DNA of 64,000 nt, from the NCBI RefSeq assembly GCF_045528445.1, contig NZ_JBGQQU010000006.1:38083-102082 (forward strand), read 5' to 3'. This document shows positions 8,874 through 18,808 of the stretch, piece by piece. The translations under genes and the position numbers were made by a program. The notes below the pieces were generated by a model. That model had not been told where the DNA came from and did not search any database. It saw only the letters and a program-made list of their open reading frames with translations. How positions within the stretch are numbered: position 1 is the stretch's first letter; every line of letters begins with the position of its first letter. The DNA is from Desemzia sp045528445 (GTDB lineage Bacteria; Bacillota; Bacilli; Lactobacillales; Carnobacteriaceae).

Positions 8874-10874
8874 GTGGCTAAAATTGAAGAACTTTCAGAA
8901 ATGCTCGCCAACCAGATTGCTGCTGGTGAAGTGATCGAGCGCCCTGCATCTGTTGTCAAAGAATTAGTAGAAAATGCCATCGATGCGCATAGTACTCAGA
9001 TCGATATTCGAATCGAAGAAGCAGGTTTGAGAAAAATCGAAGTGATCGATAATGGAGATGGAATCCCTGCTTCGGAAGTTGAAAAAGCCTTTAAGCGCCA
9101 TGCTACTAGTAAAATTCATTCTCGAGATGATTTATTTCGGATACGTACTTTGGGCTTTAGAGGAGAAGCTTTACCTAGTATTGCTTCAGTCTCCGAAGTC
9201 ACATTAGAAACCTCAACGGGTGGTGAAAAAGGTACTTATATGTATTTAAAAGGCGGGAAAGTACTTGAAGAGCGCTCTAGTGATGCACGCAAAGGATCAA
9301 AAATAACCGTTGAAAATCTTTTTTTCAATACGCCAGCACGTTTAAAATACGTTAAGACGTTGCAAACGGAATTGGCGAATATTGGAGACATTCTTAACCG
9401 CTTAGCTATGAGTCACCCAAACATTGCGTTTCGTCTAGTACATGACGGGAATCAAATGTTGCGGACAGTTGGGAATGGAGATTTGAGACAAACTCTTGCG
9501 GGGATATACGGCGTGCAGATAGCTAAAAAAATGCGTTCAATCGAAAATGAGAACTTAGATTTTAAGATAAGCGGGTATGTTTCTTTGCCAGAAGTCACAA
9601 GAGCTAGTCGGAATTATTTGTCGATTATTATCAATGGGCGTTACATCAAGAACTATTTGTTGAATAAAGCGATCGTCCAAGGATATGGTTCAAAATTGAT
9701 GGTGGGCCGTTTTCCGATTGCGGCGATTGAAATCGAGATGGATCCCTTATTGGTAGATGTGAATGTACACCCGACAAAACAAGAGGTCCGCATCAGCAAT
9801 GAAAAAGAATTGATGGAGCTGCTGGCAGAAGCCATTCGGGAAGCCCTCAGCAAAGAACAGCTTATTCCAGATGCTTTAGAGAATTTAGGATTCAAAAATA
9901 AAGTTAAAAGAACCATGGATAAGCCGGAACAAATTCAAATGGAATTCAATGAAGATGAACCTGATCAAACAATGCATAAAGAGAATTGGCAAGTTTCTCC
10001 AGATATTTCTACTAAAGGGAACACAGAATTTTCTTCCCCTGTTAAGGCTGAATCTATTTACGCTGATAAGGAAAGTGCGCGATCTGAAACAAATGAAGAC
10101 CCATTTTACCTTAATGAACAGGAAAACGAGAAGGAATCTGCTGATGAAGTAAAAGGTTCTCAAATGGAAGAAAAAGTGTCTTTTAGTGAATCCTTAGATA
10201 CGCTAAGCGATTTAGCTGAGCTGCACCAAGGATCGCATGTAAAGGCAGCCGAAAAAATGATGGCAGAAGAAGTGGAAAACAAACAACTTCCTAGGTTAGA
10301 ATACATTGGCCAAATGCATGGGACATATTTATTTGCTCAAAATGAAAAAGGGCTGTATATTCTGGATCAGCATGCTGCACAAGAACGGATTAAATATGAA
10401 TATTTCCGCACGAAAATCGGAGAGGTCAGTTCTGATTTGCAAGAATTGCTGGTGCCGATCATGCTGGATTATCCCAATAGCGATGCGATAAAGATACAAG
10501 AGAGCAAAGAGTCATTAGAAGAAGTTGGCATATATCTTGAGCCATTTGGCCAAAACAGTTTCTTGTTGCGCAGACATCCAGTATGGTTTACACCTGGTGA
10601 AGAAGAAAAAATAGTGCGAGAAATGATCGATCTTCTCCTAGAACATGGGTCAATTTCTGTAGCCAAATTTAGAGAAGCAACAGCTATCATGATGAGCTGT
10701 AAACAATCGATTAAAGCGAACCATTATTTGAATGCCCATGAAGCAAGAAATTTATTAGCCGATTTAGCAAAAACAGAAAATCCTTATAATTGTCCGCATG
10801 GAAGACCTGTGATCATTCATTTTGGCAATAAGGACATGGAAAAAATGTTTAAACGGATTCAAGACCCTCATTAA
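8874..10874 (+). CDS. mutL: DNA mismatch repair endonuclease MutL
   Basis: MutL is a GHKL-type ATPase that links MutS to strand incision. It is 666 residues from a GTG start (SD AAGGAGA). N-terminal ATPase motifs are ENAIDA, DNGDGIP and GFRGEAL. An acidic, poorly conserved linker spans about 335-470. The C-terminal domain carries the endonuclease motif DQHAAQERIKYE (about 498-509) and a metal-site CPHGRP near 640. This fits MutL of organisms without MutH, which cuts the strand itself. Confidence 0.97.
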   Translation: MAKIEELSEMLANQIAAGEVIERPASVVKELVENAIDAHSTQIDIRIEEAGLRKIEVIDNGDGIPASEVEKAFKRHATSKIHSRDDLFRIRTLGFRGEALPSIASVSEVTLETSTGGEKGTYMYLKGGKVLEERSSDARKGSKITVENLFFNTPARLKYVKTLQTELANIGDILNRLAMSHPNIAFRLVHDGNQMLRTVGNGDLRQTLAGIYGVQIAKKMRSIENENLDFKISGYVSLPEVTRASRNYLSIIINGRYIKNYLLNKAIVQGYGSKLMVGRFPIAAIEIEMDPLLVDVNVHPTKQEVRISNEKELMELLAEAIREALSKEQLIPDALENLGFKNKVKRTMDKPEQIQMEFNEDEPDQTMHKENWQVSPDISTKGNTEFSSPVKAESIYADKESARSETNEDPFYLNEQENEKESADEVKGSQMEEKVSFSESLDTLSDLAELHQGSHVKAAEKMMAEEVENKQLPRLEYIGQMHGTYLFAQNEKGLYILDQHAAQERIKYEYFRTKIGEVSSDLQELLVPIMLDYPNSDAIKIQESKESLEEVGIYLEPFGQNSFLLRRHPVWFTPGEEEKIVREMIDLLLEHGSISVAKFREATAIMMSCKQSIKANHYLNAHEARNLLADLAKTENPYNCPHGRPVIIHFGNKDMEKMFKRIQDPH

Positions 10875-10902
10875 ATAAGGGGGTAGAGGAGATAGATAAG
10901 TT

Positions 10903-11319
10903 ATGGCTAAATTTATATACACATTAAAAATAAAAGTCAGTCGTTTTATGCAAGATCGGTATGGAGTAGATGAATATTCAAAATTTTTAATCGTAACTAG
11001 TTTGATTTTTATCTTACTAGCCAATGTGACTAATCTATCCTTCTTTTCTATTTTAGGATTGGGATTCATTGTGTACTCTTATGTAAGGATATTGTCAAAA
11101 AATACTTCCAAACGCTGGCAAGAAAATAAGAACTACTTAACTATAAAACGGACGGTCAACAAACAATTCCAGTTGTTCAAAAATCGTTGGAGTCAGAGAA
11201 AACACTATCGCTTTTACAATTGTCCTTCCTGCAAACAAAAAATACGTGTTCCAAAAGGAAAGAACAAGATCCGTATTACTTGTCCCAATTGTAAAACACA
11301 ATTCGTCAAAAAAACCTAA
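10903..11319 (+). CDS. Small membrane protein with C-terminal zinc ribbon
   Basis: This 138-residue protein has a basic N-terminus and a hydrophobic hairpin at about residues 24-62 that could form two membrane segments. A C-terminal zinc ribbon has two Cys pairs, CPSC and CPNC, about 20 residues apart. It starts 28 bases after mutL and may share its transcript. The fold suggests a membrane-attached metal-binding or scaffold protein. I do not recognise a specific function. Confidence 0.8.
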   Translation: MAKFIYTLKIKVSRFMQDRYGVDEYSKFLIVTSLIFILLANVTNLSFFSILGLGFIVYSYVRILSKNTSKRWQENKNYLTIKRTVNKQFQLFKNRWSQRKHYRFYNCPSCKQKIRVPKGKNKIRITCPNCKTQFVKKT

Positions 11320-11352
11320 ACAAGTAAAGCACTATTTTATGGGAGAGATTAA

Positions 11353-11868
11353 ATGGAACTAAATGGAGCTGCTTTGATGCTGACCTTATTCTGTGGTTTA
11401 GCAATTATTCTTATCGTAATTGGTGTCTTGATCAAAATCAGTACCACCAAAAAATTAGATCGTTGCACAACGAAAACGATTGGTGAAGTGACGGGTTTCA
11501 ATTCAAGAGGAAATGGAGTTTGGCTGCCTGTCGTTCAATATGAAGTAAATGGGAAGAACTACAAAGGAAAGCTGATTTACCGTGCAGTTTTTCAGAAAAA
11601 AAGCCTAGCCTATAAAGATGCAGAAGTGACGAGTGGTAAATTTGATCAATCGCTGCATATCAAACGGAACAGCGCTTTTTCTACGAATCCTATGCAAGAA
11701 TTATTTCCTATTGGATCCTCACTAGATGTTTATTACAACAAAGAAAAACCGAAAGAAAACTTTGTACAGAGACGACCGAAAAGTCTCATATCTGCCATTT
11801 TTATTGGGTTAGGGATAGGCTACATTATTTTAGGAATCATATTGTTTATGATATTTGGAAATCAGTAA
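11353..11868 (+). CDS. DUF3592-like membrane protein
   Basis: This 171-residue protein has a transmembrane helix at about residues 8-28 and a second at about 143-168. Between them is an extracytoplasmic beta-rich domain containing VVQYEVNGKNYKG and DVYYNKEKPKE, as seen in DUF3592 proteins. The biochemical role of the family is unknown. SD GGGAGAG precedes the ATG. It follows the zinc-ribbon protein by 34 bases. Confidence 0.75.
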   Translation: MELNGAALMLTLFCGLAIILIVIGVLIKISTTKKLDRCTTKTIGEVTGFNSRGNGVWLPVVQYEVNGKNYKGKLIYRAVFQKKSLAYKDAEVTSGKFDQSLHIKRNSAFSTNPMQELFPIGSSLDVYYNKEKPKENFVQRRPKSLISAIFIGLGIGYIILGIILFMIFGNQ

Positions 11869-11898
11869 GGGCCCGAATCATCAAACTAATTCAGTCAA

Positions 11899-11927
11899 TT
11901 GAAATCCAAACGGAAATGCGGTAGACT
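11899..11927 (+). promoter_or_regulatory. msrB promoter
   Basis: TTGAAA (11899-11904), a 17-base spacer and TAGACT (11922-11927), placed 50 bases before the chosen msrB start. Confidence 0.6.
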
Positions 11928-11979
11928 ATTAGTAAGCAATCGAACAAACTTAAAGTGAAATAAGGATGGAGTGAAAAGT

Positions 11980-12417
11980 ATGGCAAAATATTCAAAAGAA
12001 GAATTGAAACAACGATTAACTCCGGAACAATTTGAAGTCACCCAAAACGAAGGAACTGAGCGTCCTTTTACAGGAGAATACGATGATTTTTATGAAGAAG
12101 GTATCTATGTCGATATCGTTAGTGGAGAACCGCTATTTTCATCAAATGATAAATACGATGCGGGTTGCGGTTGGCCTTCATTTACTAAACCAATCGAAAG
12201 CAAAGAAGTCATCGAAAATATGGACACTCGATATGGGATGAGAAGAATTGAAGTACGCAGTAAAGAAGCTGATTCTCACCTAGGACATGTTTTTCCAGAT
12301 GGACCGATGGAAGCTGGCGGTTTACGCTATTGCGTCAATTCAGCTGCCTTACGTTTTGTGCCAGTTGGAAAATTAGATGAAGAAGGTTATTCAGAATACC
12401 ATAAGCTGTTCGCCTAA
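11980..12417 (+). CDS. msrB: Peptide-methionine (R)-S-oxide reductase MsrB
   Basis: MsrB reduces methionine-R-sulfoxide in proteins. I chose the ATG at 11980 (SD AAGGATGGA, spacing 9, protein [11 protein letters not shown], 145 residues) over a GTG 9 bases upstream. [15 protein letters not shown] and the catalytic Cys in [11 protein letters not shown] are all present. The two zinc-binding CxxC pairs of many MsrB proteins are absent, so this is the zinc-free form. It is not fused to MsrA. Confidence 0.96.
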   Translation: MAKYSKEELKQRLTPEQFEVTQNEGTERPFTGEYDDFYEEGIYVDIVSGEPLFSSNDKYDAGCGWPSFTKPIESKEVIENMDTRYGMRRIEVRSKEADSHLGHVFPDGPMEAGGLRYCVNSAALRFVPVGKLDEEGYSEYHKLFA

Positions 12418-12437
12418 GCAAAACGGTCATTAAAGAG

Positions 12438-12470
12438 AAAGCTGTCTCATAGCGAGGCAGCTTTTTCTTT
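12438..12470 (+). terminator. Intrinsic terminator after msrB
   Basis: AAAGCTGTCTC pairs with GAGGCAGCTTT, followed by a T-rich tail. The second inverted-repeat element begins nine bases later, inside the T-rich tail. A very similar hairpin closes ytpR at 45763. Confidence 0.85.
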
Positions 12471-12478
12471 GGTTTTTT

Positions 12479-12590
12479 GGTTCTACAACATTTGACGTTG
12501 GTGAGTAGAAAATACACTTCTTTTTTATTCTAAATCTATTAGAAACTCAGTTCTCGAATGTTCATTACCAACGTTAGAAGATGAAGAGCC
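12479..12590 (+). repeat. Short inverted-repeat element, copy 2 (MITE-like)
   Basis: This 112-bp unit starts GGTTCTACAACATTTGACGT and ends TTAGAAGATGAAGAGCC. The ends match those of copy 1 (5133-5222) almost base for base while the middle differs. The right end, reverse-complemented, is GGCTCTTCATCTTCTAACGT, an imperfect inverted repeat of the left end. It again lies just after a terminator hairpin and is flanked by T-runs, so any target duplication cannot be delimited. Confidence 0.6.
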
Positions 12591-12708
12591 TTTTTTTCTA
12601 CGAGAGCTAAACGACTTTTTACGCTCTCTGGTTCTTTGTAGGGTTGTGTGATAAAATGGAGGGAACAAGTGTGCTGTTTGCATGAAAAAGGAATAGGGGA
12701 ATTGTGTG

Positions 12709-13320
12709 ATGTATGAGTACATAAAAGGTACGTTGACTTATGTGAGTCCTGCCTATGTAGTGGTGGAAAATCAAGGAATCGGTTATCAGATCTATGCAGC
12801 GAATCCGTATCGATTTTCTACTCAGATGAACGAAGAAGTAACGGTTTATCTTCACCAAGCTGTTAGGGAAGATGATATAACATTGTATGGATTCAAGAAT
12901 TTAAATGAAAAAAAATTGTATTTGAAATTATTGAATGTTTCAGGGATCGGTCCAAAAAGTGGCTTAGCTATTTTAGCAAACGAAGACCACGCTGGATTGA
13001 TTCATGCGATAGAAAACAATGATGCCAATTATTTAACGAATTTCCCAGGAGTCGGTAAGAAAACTGCCTCGCAAATCGTATTAGATTTAAAAGGCAAATT
13101 AGGCGATCTGGATATCGAATGGGCTGACATACAAGGAACTGCTTTATCTCTGGGAGAAGAGAACGAAAATGTTCATATACAAGAAGCACTTGAAGCTTTG
13201 AAAGTTTTGGGTTATTCTGCTCGAGAAGTGAAAAAAGTTGCTGGCGAATTAGAAAAAATAGAGCGAGATTCGACAGATGCTTATTTACGAGAAGGTTTAA
13301 AATTATTGATGAAAAAATAA
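12709..13320 (+). CDS. ruvA: Holliday junction branch migration protein RuvA
   Basis: RuvA binds four-way DNA junctions and loads the RuvB motor. I chose the ATG at 12709 (MYEYIKGTLTYV, 203 residues) over a GTG three bases upstream, because family members begin MYEYIKG or close to it. Helix-hairpin-helix motifs are visible (VSGIGPKSGLAI and FPGVGKKTASQIV). The C-terminal RuvB-binding domain is intact. ruvB starts 22 bases downstream. No LexA box was found before it. Confidence 0.97.
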   Translation: MYEYIKGTLTYVSPAYVVVENQGIGYQIYAANPYRFSTQMNEEVTVYLHQAVREDDITLYGFKNLNEKKLYLKLLNVSGIGPKSGLAILANEDHAGLIHAIENNDANYLTNFPGVGKKTASQIVLDLKGKLGDLDIEWADIQGTALSLGEENENVHIQEALEALKVLGYSAREVKKVAGELEKIERDSTDAYLREGLKLLMKK

Positions 13321-13342
13321 GTCGGAAAAGAGGTGAGTGCAT

Positions 13343-14359
13343 ATGGCTTATGATGAGCGTATTATTTCTGGAGATGTTGAGGGTGATCAAGAAGAAATAG
13401 TGGAGAAATCTTTGCGTCCTCAATACTTAAGTCAATATATTGGGCAAAACAAAGTGAAAAAAGAACTATCCATTTATATTGAAGCAGCAAAACTAAGACA
13501 AGAAGCATTAGACCACGTACTGTTGTATGGACCGCCTGGACTTGGGAAGACAACTATGGCAATGGTTATTGCGAATGAATTAGGTGTTAACGTTCGTACA
13601 ACTAGTGGACCAGCCATTGAAAAATCAGGTGATTTAGTAGCGTTATTAAACGATTTAGAAGCAGGAGATGTATTATTCATTGATGAAATACACCGCTTGC
13701 CAAAAATAGTAGAAGAAGTCCTATATTCAGCTATGGAAGACTACTTCATTGATATTATTGTTGGTGAAGGACCAAACGCACACCCTGTACATTTCCCGTT
13801 GCCTCCATTTACCTTAGTAGGAGCAACGACGCGTGCTGGACAACTTTCAGCCCCGTTACGAGACCGTTTTGGTATTGTATCGCATATGGAATATTACACA
13901 GTGGAAGACTTAACTGATATTGTCTTGCGTTCGGCAGATATTTTTCAAACCAGTATTGTTCAAAGCGGAGCGATAGAAATCGCCAGACGTTCAAGAGGAA
14001 CACCTCGTGTAGCCAATCGATTGCTGAAACGGGTACGGGATTACGCTCAAGTAGAGTCTGACGGAGTAGTTACGGAAAGTACAGCAAATTCTGCTTTAAG
14101 AATGCTGCAAGTTGACGACAAAGGATTAGATACTGTTGACCAGAAGCTGCTGAGAATAATGATTGAAAGCTATAATGGAGGGCCAGTTGGTTTATCAACC
14201 ATTGCTGCAAATATCAGTGAAGAAATCGAGACCATTGAAGATATGGTAGAGCCGTTCTTATTGCAAAACAGCTTGATTCAACGGACTCCGCGCGGTAGAA
14301 TAGTTACTGCTTTAGGATATGAACATTTAGGCTATCCTATGCCCAGTATAGATAAATAG
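13343..14359 (+). CDS. ruvB: Holliday junction branch migration ATPase RuvB
   Basis: RuvB is the hexameric AAA+ motor that drives branch migration with RuvA. Start ATG 13343 ([10 protein letters not shown], 338 residues, SD AGGTG) is preferred to a GTG six bases upstream. Walker [10 protein letters not shown] is at about 63-71. Walker B-like FIDEIHRL and sensor GATTRAG follow. A C-terminal winged helix ends with TPRGR. ruvC is absent, as usual in Firmicutes, where RecU resolves junctions. Confidence 0.97.
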   Translation: MAYDERIISGDVEGDQEEIVEKSLRPQYLSQYIGQNKVKKELSIYIEAAKLRQEALDHVLLYGPPGLGKTTMAMVIANELGVNVRTTSGPAIEKSGDLVALLNDLEAGDVLFIDEIHRLPKIVEEVLYSAMEDYFIDIIVGEGPNAHPVHFPLPPFTLVGATTRAGQLSAPLRDRFGIVSHMEYYTVEDLTDIVLRSADIFQTSIVQSGAIEIARRSRGTPRVANRLLKRVRDYAQVESDGVVTESTANSALRMLQVDDKGLDTVDQKLLRIMIESYNGGPVGLSTIAANISEEIETIEDMVEPFLLQNSLIQRTPRGRIVTALGYEHLGYPMPSIDK

Positions 14360-14375
14360 ATTAGGAGAAATGGCA

Positions 14376-15407
14376 ATGTTGACAACAGAAGATTTTGATT
14401 TTGAACTACCTGAAGAACTGATCGCACAAACTCCATTGGCTGATCGTTCGAGCTCAAAATTGTTAGTGCTAAATAAAGAGACAGGAGAAGTGAAAGACAC
14501 TCATTTCACTTCTATTTTAGACGAGTTAAATCCAGGAGATGCGTTGGTTATGAACGATACTCGCGTATTACCAGCTCGTTTGTATGGAGTTAAACCAGAA
14601 ACTGGGGGTCACGTTGAAGTATTGTTATTGAAAAATAACGAAGGTGATAACTGGGAAACGCTAATTAAACCAGCTAAAAGAGCTAAAACGGGCACAATGA
14701 TCCAATTTGGAGACGGACGTCTAAAAGCGGTGGTCAAAGAAGAGTTGGAACATGGTGGTCGAATCGTTGAATTTACTTATGATGGTATTTTTCTAGAAGT
14801 GTTGGAATCATTAGGAGAAATGCCTCTGCCTCCATATATCAAAGAAAAATTAGAAGACAAAGAACGTTACCAAACAGTATATGCGAAAGAAAATGGTTCG
14901 GCTGCAGCACCAACAGCGGGCTTGCATTTCACACCAGAACTCTTAGAGCAAATTAAAGAAAAGGGTGTAGAATTAGTCTTCTTGACACTGCATGTTGGGC
15001 TGGGAACATTTAGACCAGTAAGTGTGGACAACATCGAAGAACACAAAATGCATTCTGAATTTTACAATTTCACTCAAGAAGCTGCAGACCAATTAAATCA
15101 AGTGCGTGAGAATGGCGGGAAAATTGTGGCCGTTGGAACAACTTCTATTCGTACCTTGGAGACTATTGGAACGAAATTTGATGGTGAACTAAGAGCCGAC
15201 AGTGGCTGGACGGATATCTTTATTGCTCCAGGATATACATTTAAAATAGTTGAAGCTTTCTCAACAAATTTTCATTTACCAAAATCAACCCTAGTGATGT
15301 TGGTAAGTGCATTTGCTGGGAGAGAGAATGTATTAGCTGCCTATGAGCATGCGGTACAAGAAAAATACCGTTTTTTCAGTTTTGGAGATGCGATGTTCGT
15401 TAAATAA
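14376..15407 (+). CDS. queA: S-adenosylmethionine:tRNA ribosyltransferase-isomerase QueA
   Basis: QueA transfers the ribosyl part of SAM to preQ1 in tRNA to make epoxyqueuosine. Start ATG 14376 ([18 protein letters not shown], 343 residues) has SD AGGAGA at 7 bases. An ATG six bases upstream is too close to the SD. Conserved segments include [19 protein letters not shown] and [10 protein letters not shown]. It follows ruvB by 16 bases. tgt lies downstream but separated by a terminator and a regulator gene. Confidence 0.97.
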   Translation: MLTTEDFDFELPEELIAQTPLADRSSSKLLVLNKETGEVKDTHFTSILDELNPGDALVMNDTRVLPARLYGVKPETGGHVEVLLLKNNEGDNWETLIKPAKRAKTGTMIQFGDGRLKAVVKEELEHGGRIVEFTYDGIFLEVLESLGEMPLPPYIKEKLEDKERYQTVYAKENGSAAAPTAGLHFTPELLEQIKEKGVELVFLTLHVGLGTFRPVSVDNIEEHKMHSEFYNFTQEAADQLNQVRENGGKIVAVGTTSIRTLETIGTKFDGELRADSGWTDIFIAPGYTFKIVEAFSTNFHLPKSTLVMLVSAFAGRENVLAAYEHAVQEKYRFFSFGDAMFVK

Positions 15408-15416
15408 AGATACAAA

Positions 15417-15450
15417 AATAGAAGTTGGCTATGAAACGCCAACTTCTATT
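15417..15450. terminator. Intrinsic terminator after queA, probably bidirectional
   Basis: A perfect stem of AATAGAAGTTGGC with GCCAACTTCTATT around a TATGAAAC loop. It could also serve the small minus-strand gene at 15525-15686. Confidence 0.85.
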
Positions 15451-15524
15451 GGTTTGCAGAGGAATTAGGAAGATAGGTTAATTTGAATTGAGTTTTAAAA
15501 ATCTTGGTTAAACTTTGATTCGGT

Positions 15525-15686
15525 TTATCTAAAAGATTTTTGGTTCATAAATTTTTCGTTGTTAAGTTGTTGCATACGTTTCGTGATTCTGTATTTCTTA
15601 ACTAAGCTTGAAAGATCGATCTGTAGTACGGTAAATCTTAAAGCATTGTTCAAAAAGAATGTTCCAAAAGCTGTTAATTTAAACAT
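15525..15686 (-). CDS. Possible small protein of 53 residues
   Basis: An uninterrupted minus-strand frame begins MFKLTAFGTFFLNNALRF and ends in a basic, Asn- and Gln-rich tail. GGAAGATAGG lies 5 bases before the ATG as a weak SD. The first half is hydrophobic (about residues 4-30). It points towards the bidirectional queA terminator. I do not recognise it, and length alone does not prove it is real. The opposite-strand frame at 15559-15756 looks less protein-like. Nothing else was seen in the 15451-15916 gap except the TetR promoter. Confidence 0.3.
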   Translation of the reverse strand: MFKLTAFGTFFLNNALRFTVLQIDLSSLVKKYRITKRMQQLNNEKFMNQKSFR

Positions 15687-15828
15687 AGAAACCTATCTTC
15701 CATGTTGCATTCCTCTTCCCACTTATAGAATAGCACAATTAGGAAGCGGTTACTAATTTAATGCTCGTATTTATTAACTTTTTTTGACAAAAATTAAAGT
15801 GAATAAGAAATGAAAAACAGAAATGTGC

Positions 15829-15857
15829 TTTAGTTAAAAAACAAAGTATGATAGTAT
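15829..15857 (+). promoter_or_regulatory. Possible promoter of the TetR regulator
   Basis: TTTAGT, a 17-base spacer and TAGTAT. It lies 60 bases before the TTG start of the regulator. No clear palindromic operator was recognised over it. Confidence 0.35.
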
Positions 15858-15916
15858 ATACCATTGGGTCAGCAATTTAGTGATGATAAAGCTGATTAGA
15901 TTTGGAGGCTCATTAA

Positions 15917-16522
15917 TTGAAAGACTTACATCCCTTGGATATCAAGCAATTAACAAAAACTCAACAAAAAATTGTTGACGCTGCGTTAGATTTGATATCA
16001 CATATCGGTTATAAAAGTACCACAACAAAAAAAATCGCAGATCAAGCTGGAGTTAATGAAACAACGATTTTTAAAAATTTCAAGACAAAGCAAATATTGA
16101 TTGATACTGCATATAAACAACACACTACTCAAATTACAGATGAAGTAGATGAGTTTTTTAGTCATCAATTTGAGAATACGGAAGACTTAATGCGAAAAGC
16201 TGGTCGCTTTATTGCTGAAATGTACCATCGTCACCGTACAATTGTTATTGGAACGGTTAAAGAAGTAGGCAATGAAAATATGAAGTCTATTTCAAATTAT
16301 AAGGAAGATTACGTCAACAATTCTTTGTGTGAAAAATTAAAATCTTTTTCAATGGAACATAGAATCAGCGAACAAGAATATGAAACGATTGTGTACATTT
16401 TCAGTGGAGCTATTTTGAGCTGGCTGATTGATAATGTACGTAGAGAATACATGGAAGACACAGAAGAGAGTAGAGTTGACTTGGAAGATATTATCGAAAT
16501 GATGGTAAAAATGCTTAAATAG
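15917..16522 (+). CDS. TetR/AcrR family transcriptional regulator
   Basis: This 201-residue one-component regulator starts at TTG (SD GGAGG, spacing 8). The N-terminal helix-turn-helix is clear: IVDAALDLISHIGYKSTT, then KKIADQAGVNETTIFKNFKTKQ, about residues 15-60. The C-terminal ligand domain is divergent. It sits between queA and tgt, with no transporter or enzyme next to it that would point to a target. Ligand and regulon are unknown. Confidence 0.9.
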   Translation: MKDLHPLDIKQLTKTQQKIVDAALDLISHIGYKSTTTKKIADQAGVNETTIFKNFKTKQILIDTAYKQHTTQITDEVDEFFSHQFENTEDLMRKAGRFIAEMYHRHRTIVIGTVKEVGNENMKSISNYKEDYVNNSLCEKLKSFSMEHRISEQEYETIVYIFSGAILSWLIDNVRREYMEDTEESRVDLEDIIEMMVKMLK

Positions 16523-16539
16523 TCGACAGGATATAATGA

Positions 16540-17703
<1,164 letters not shown>

Positions 17704-17793
17704 AAATGTGTAGTATTGAACTCTTATTTTTGGTACAGTTATGAGTGAGAAATAAATTAAAATCTATTTTATCAATTTTTAGGAGTGAAACAA

Positions 17794-18123
17794 ATGGAAT
17801 TTATTTTTAGTTTGCTTCCTTTTGCGTTAATCATGGTATTGATGTATTTTATGATGATTCGCCCACAAAAAAAAGCACAACAACAGACAAAAAGTATGTT
17901 GGATTCTTTGAAAAAAGGAGACACAGTTGTCACTATCGGCGGTTTGCATGGAATGATCGATGAAGTTAGAGAAGCGGATAAGACAGTCGTTATCGATTGT
18001 GAAGGTATTTTCTTAACTTTTGAAAGACGTGCTATCGCACGCGTAGTCACATCTGCACCTGCTGATGCAGTTGATATGTTGGGAGATAACACTCCTACAA
18101 ATACAGATTCAAACGACATGTAA
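17794..18123 (+). CDS. yajC: Preprotein translocase subunit YajC
   Basis: YajC is a small Sec-associated membrane protein. Start ATG 17794 (MEFIFSLLPFALIMVLMYF, 109 residues, SD AGGAG, spacing 9) is preferred to a GTG nine bases upstream. One transmembrane helix at about residues 3-21 is followed by MIRPQKKAQQ and a small soluble domain (GDTVVTIGGLHG). The tgt-yajC order is conserved. secDF, its frequent partner, is not in this stretch. Confidence 0.95.
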   Translation: MEFIFSLLPFALIMVLMYFMMIRPQKKAQQQTKSMLDSLKKGDTVVTIGGLHGMIDEVREADKTVVIDCEGIFLTFERRAIARVVTSAPADAVDMLGDNTPTNTDSNDM

Positions 18124-18163
18124 GAAAATAGTTTCAGAGAAACAGCTGAAACAGTATTGTTGG

Positions 18164-18192
18164 GGAAAGGTATAGTGCCTTTCCTTTTCTTG
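18164..18192 (+). terminator. Intrinsic terminator after yajC
   Basis: GGAAAGG, TATAGTG loop, CCTTTCC and a T-rich tail. A second small hairpin (GTTTCAG/CTGAAAC) lies just upstream. Confidence 0.8.
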
Positions 18193-18311
18193 TCTTACTA
18201 ACTCTATTTTGTTTGCTATTATAGATTGATTTTAAACCAAAAAAAAGTAAAATAAAGGTAAGTATAGAGATAAGAACCGAATCGTGCTTAGAAAAGAGGT
18301 GTAGAATTCTA

Positions 18312-18587
18312 ATGGTCGCTCTCGAATTAAGTTTTTCTCAATATGAGCCGTGGATCAACCTAAAAGCAAAAGAGTTCAATCGTTTAGGTTATTCAGAAAT
18401 CAATGCAGAGGATATCTGGAATTATTTGGTGAAATTTTGCTGGAAAAGAAAGCAACCCGTACATTACTATGCACGTGTGAAACAAATAATGTCCATTGAG
18501 CCCAATCATTACTTAGATTTTGCATCTCTGGAAGCACAAGTAAAAGTTTCTTCTTTGGATGAAATGGATTTAAATGCATTTTTCTAG
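18312..18587 (+). CDS. comN: ComN-like post-transcriptional regulator
   Basis: This 91-residue soluble protein belongs to the ComN/YrzD family, which in Bacillus acts after transcription on the comE operon and localises to division sites. Recognisable segments are WINLKAKEF.RLGY, DIWNYLVKFCWK and the short acidic C-terminus. An SD (AAGAGGTG) precedes the ATG. In Bacillus it lies near yajC and secDF, which supports the call. Competence control in this organism is inferred only. Confidence 0.8.
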   Translation: MVALELSFSQYEPWINLKAKEFNRLGYSEINAEDIWNYLVKFCWKRKQPVHYYARVKQIMSIEPNHYLDFASLEAQVKVSSLDEMDLNAFF

Positions 18588-18679
18588 ATCAAAAGCGCTT
18601 AGAAAATGGATAAGACATCCTGGATTTTTATGGGTTGTTTAAGAAGAGTGTGAGTTGCTGTAGGCAAGTCATACGTAAT

Positions 18680-18717
18680 GATAAAGGTCGGATCACTCAG
18701 GATCGGACCTTTTATCG
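18680..18717 (+). terminator. Intrinsic terminator downstream of comN
   Basis: GATAAAGGTCGGATC pairs with GATCGGACCTTTTATC around ACTCAG. It lies about 90 bases after the comN stop. Confidence 0.7.
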
Positions 18718-18808
18718 TACTCGAAAATAAAATCTCTTTAGGTTCGCAACGGATCTTTATCAAACAAAGAAGCAACAGCAGACTTTATAAGGTTAAAGGT
18801 GATAAATG

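Noticed and set aside
9949..10152. 67-residue frame inside mutL
   Set aside because: It is an alternative frame of the mutL linker, Lys-rich, with no SD. A typical shadow frame.
15541..15566. Possible third copy of the inverted-repeat element (GGTTCATAAATTTTTCGTTG)
   Set aside because: Only a partial match to the left end and no right end nearby.
15559..15756. Plus-strand 65-residue frame in the queA-TetR gap
   Set aside because: No SD, unusual Cys- and Leu-rich composition, and it overlaps a more protein-like minus-strand frame.
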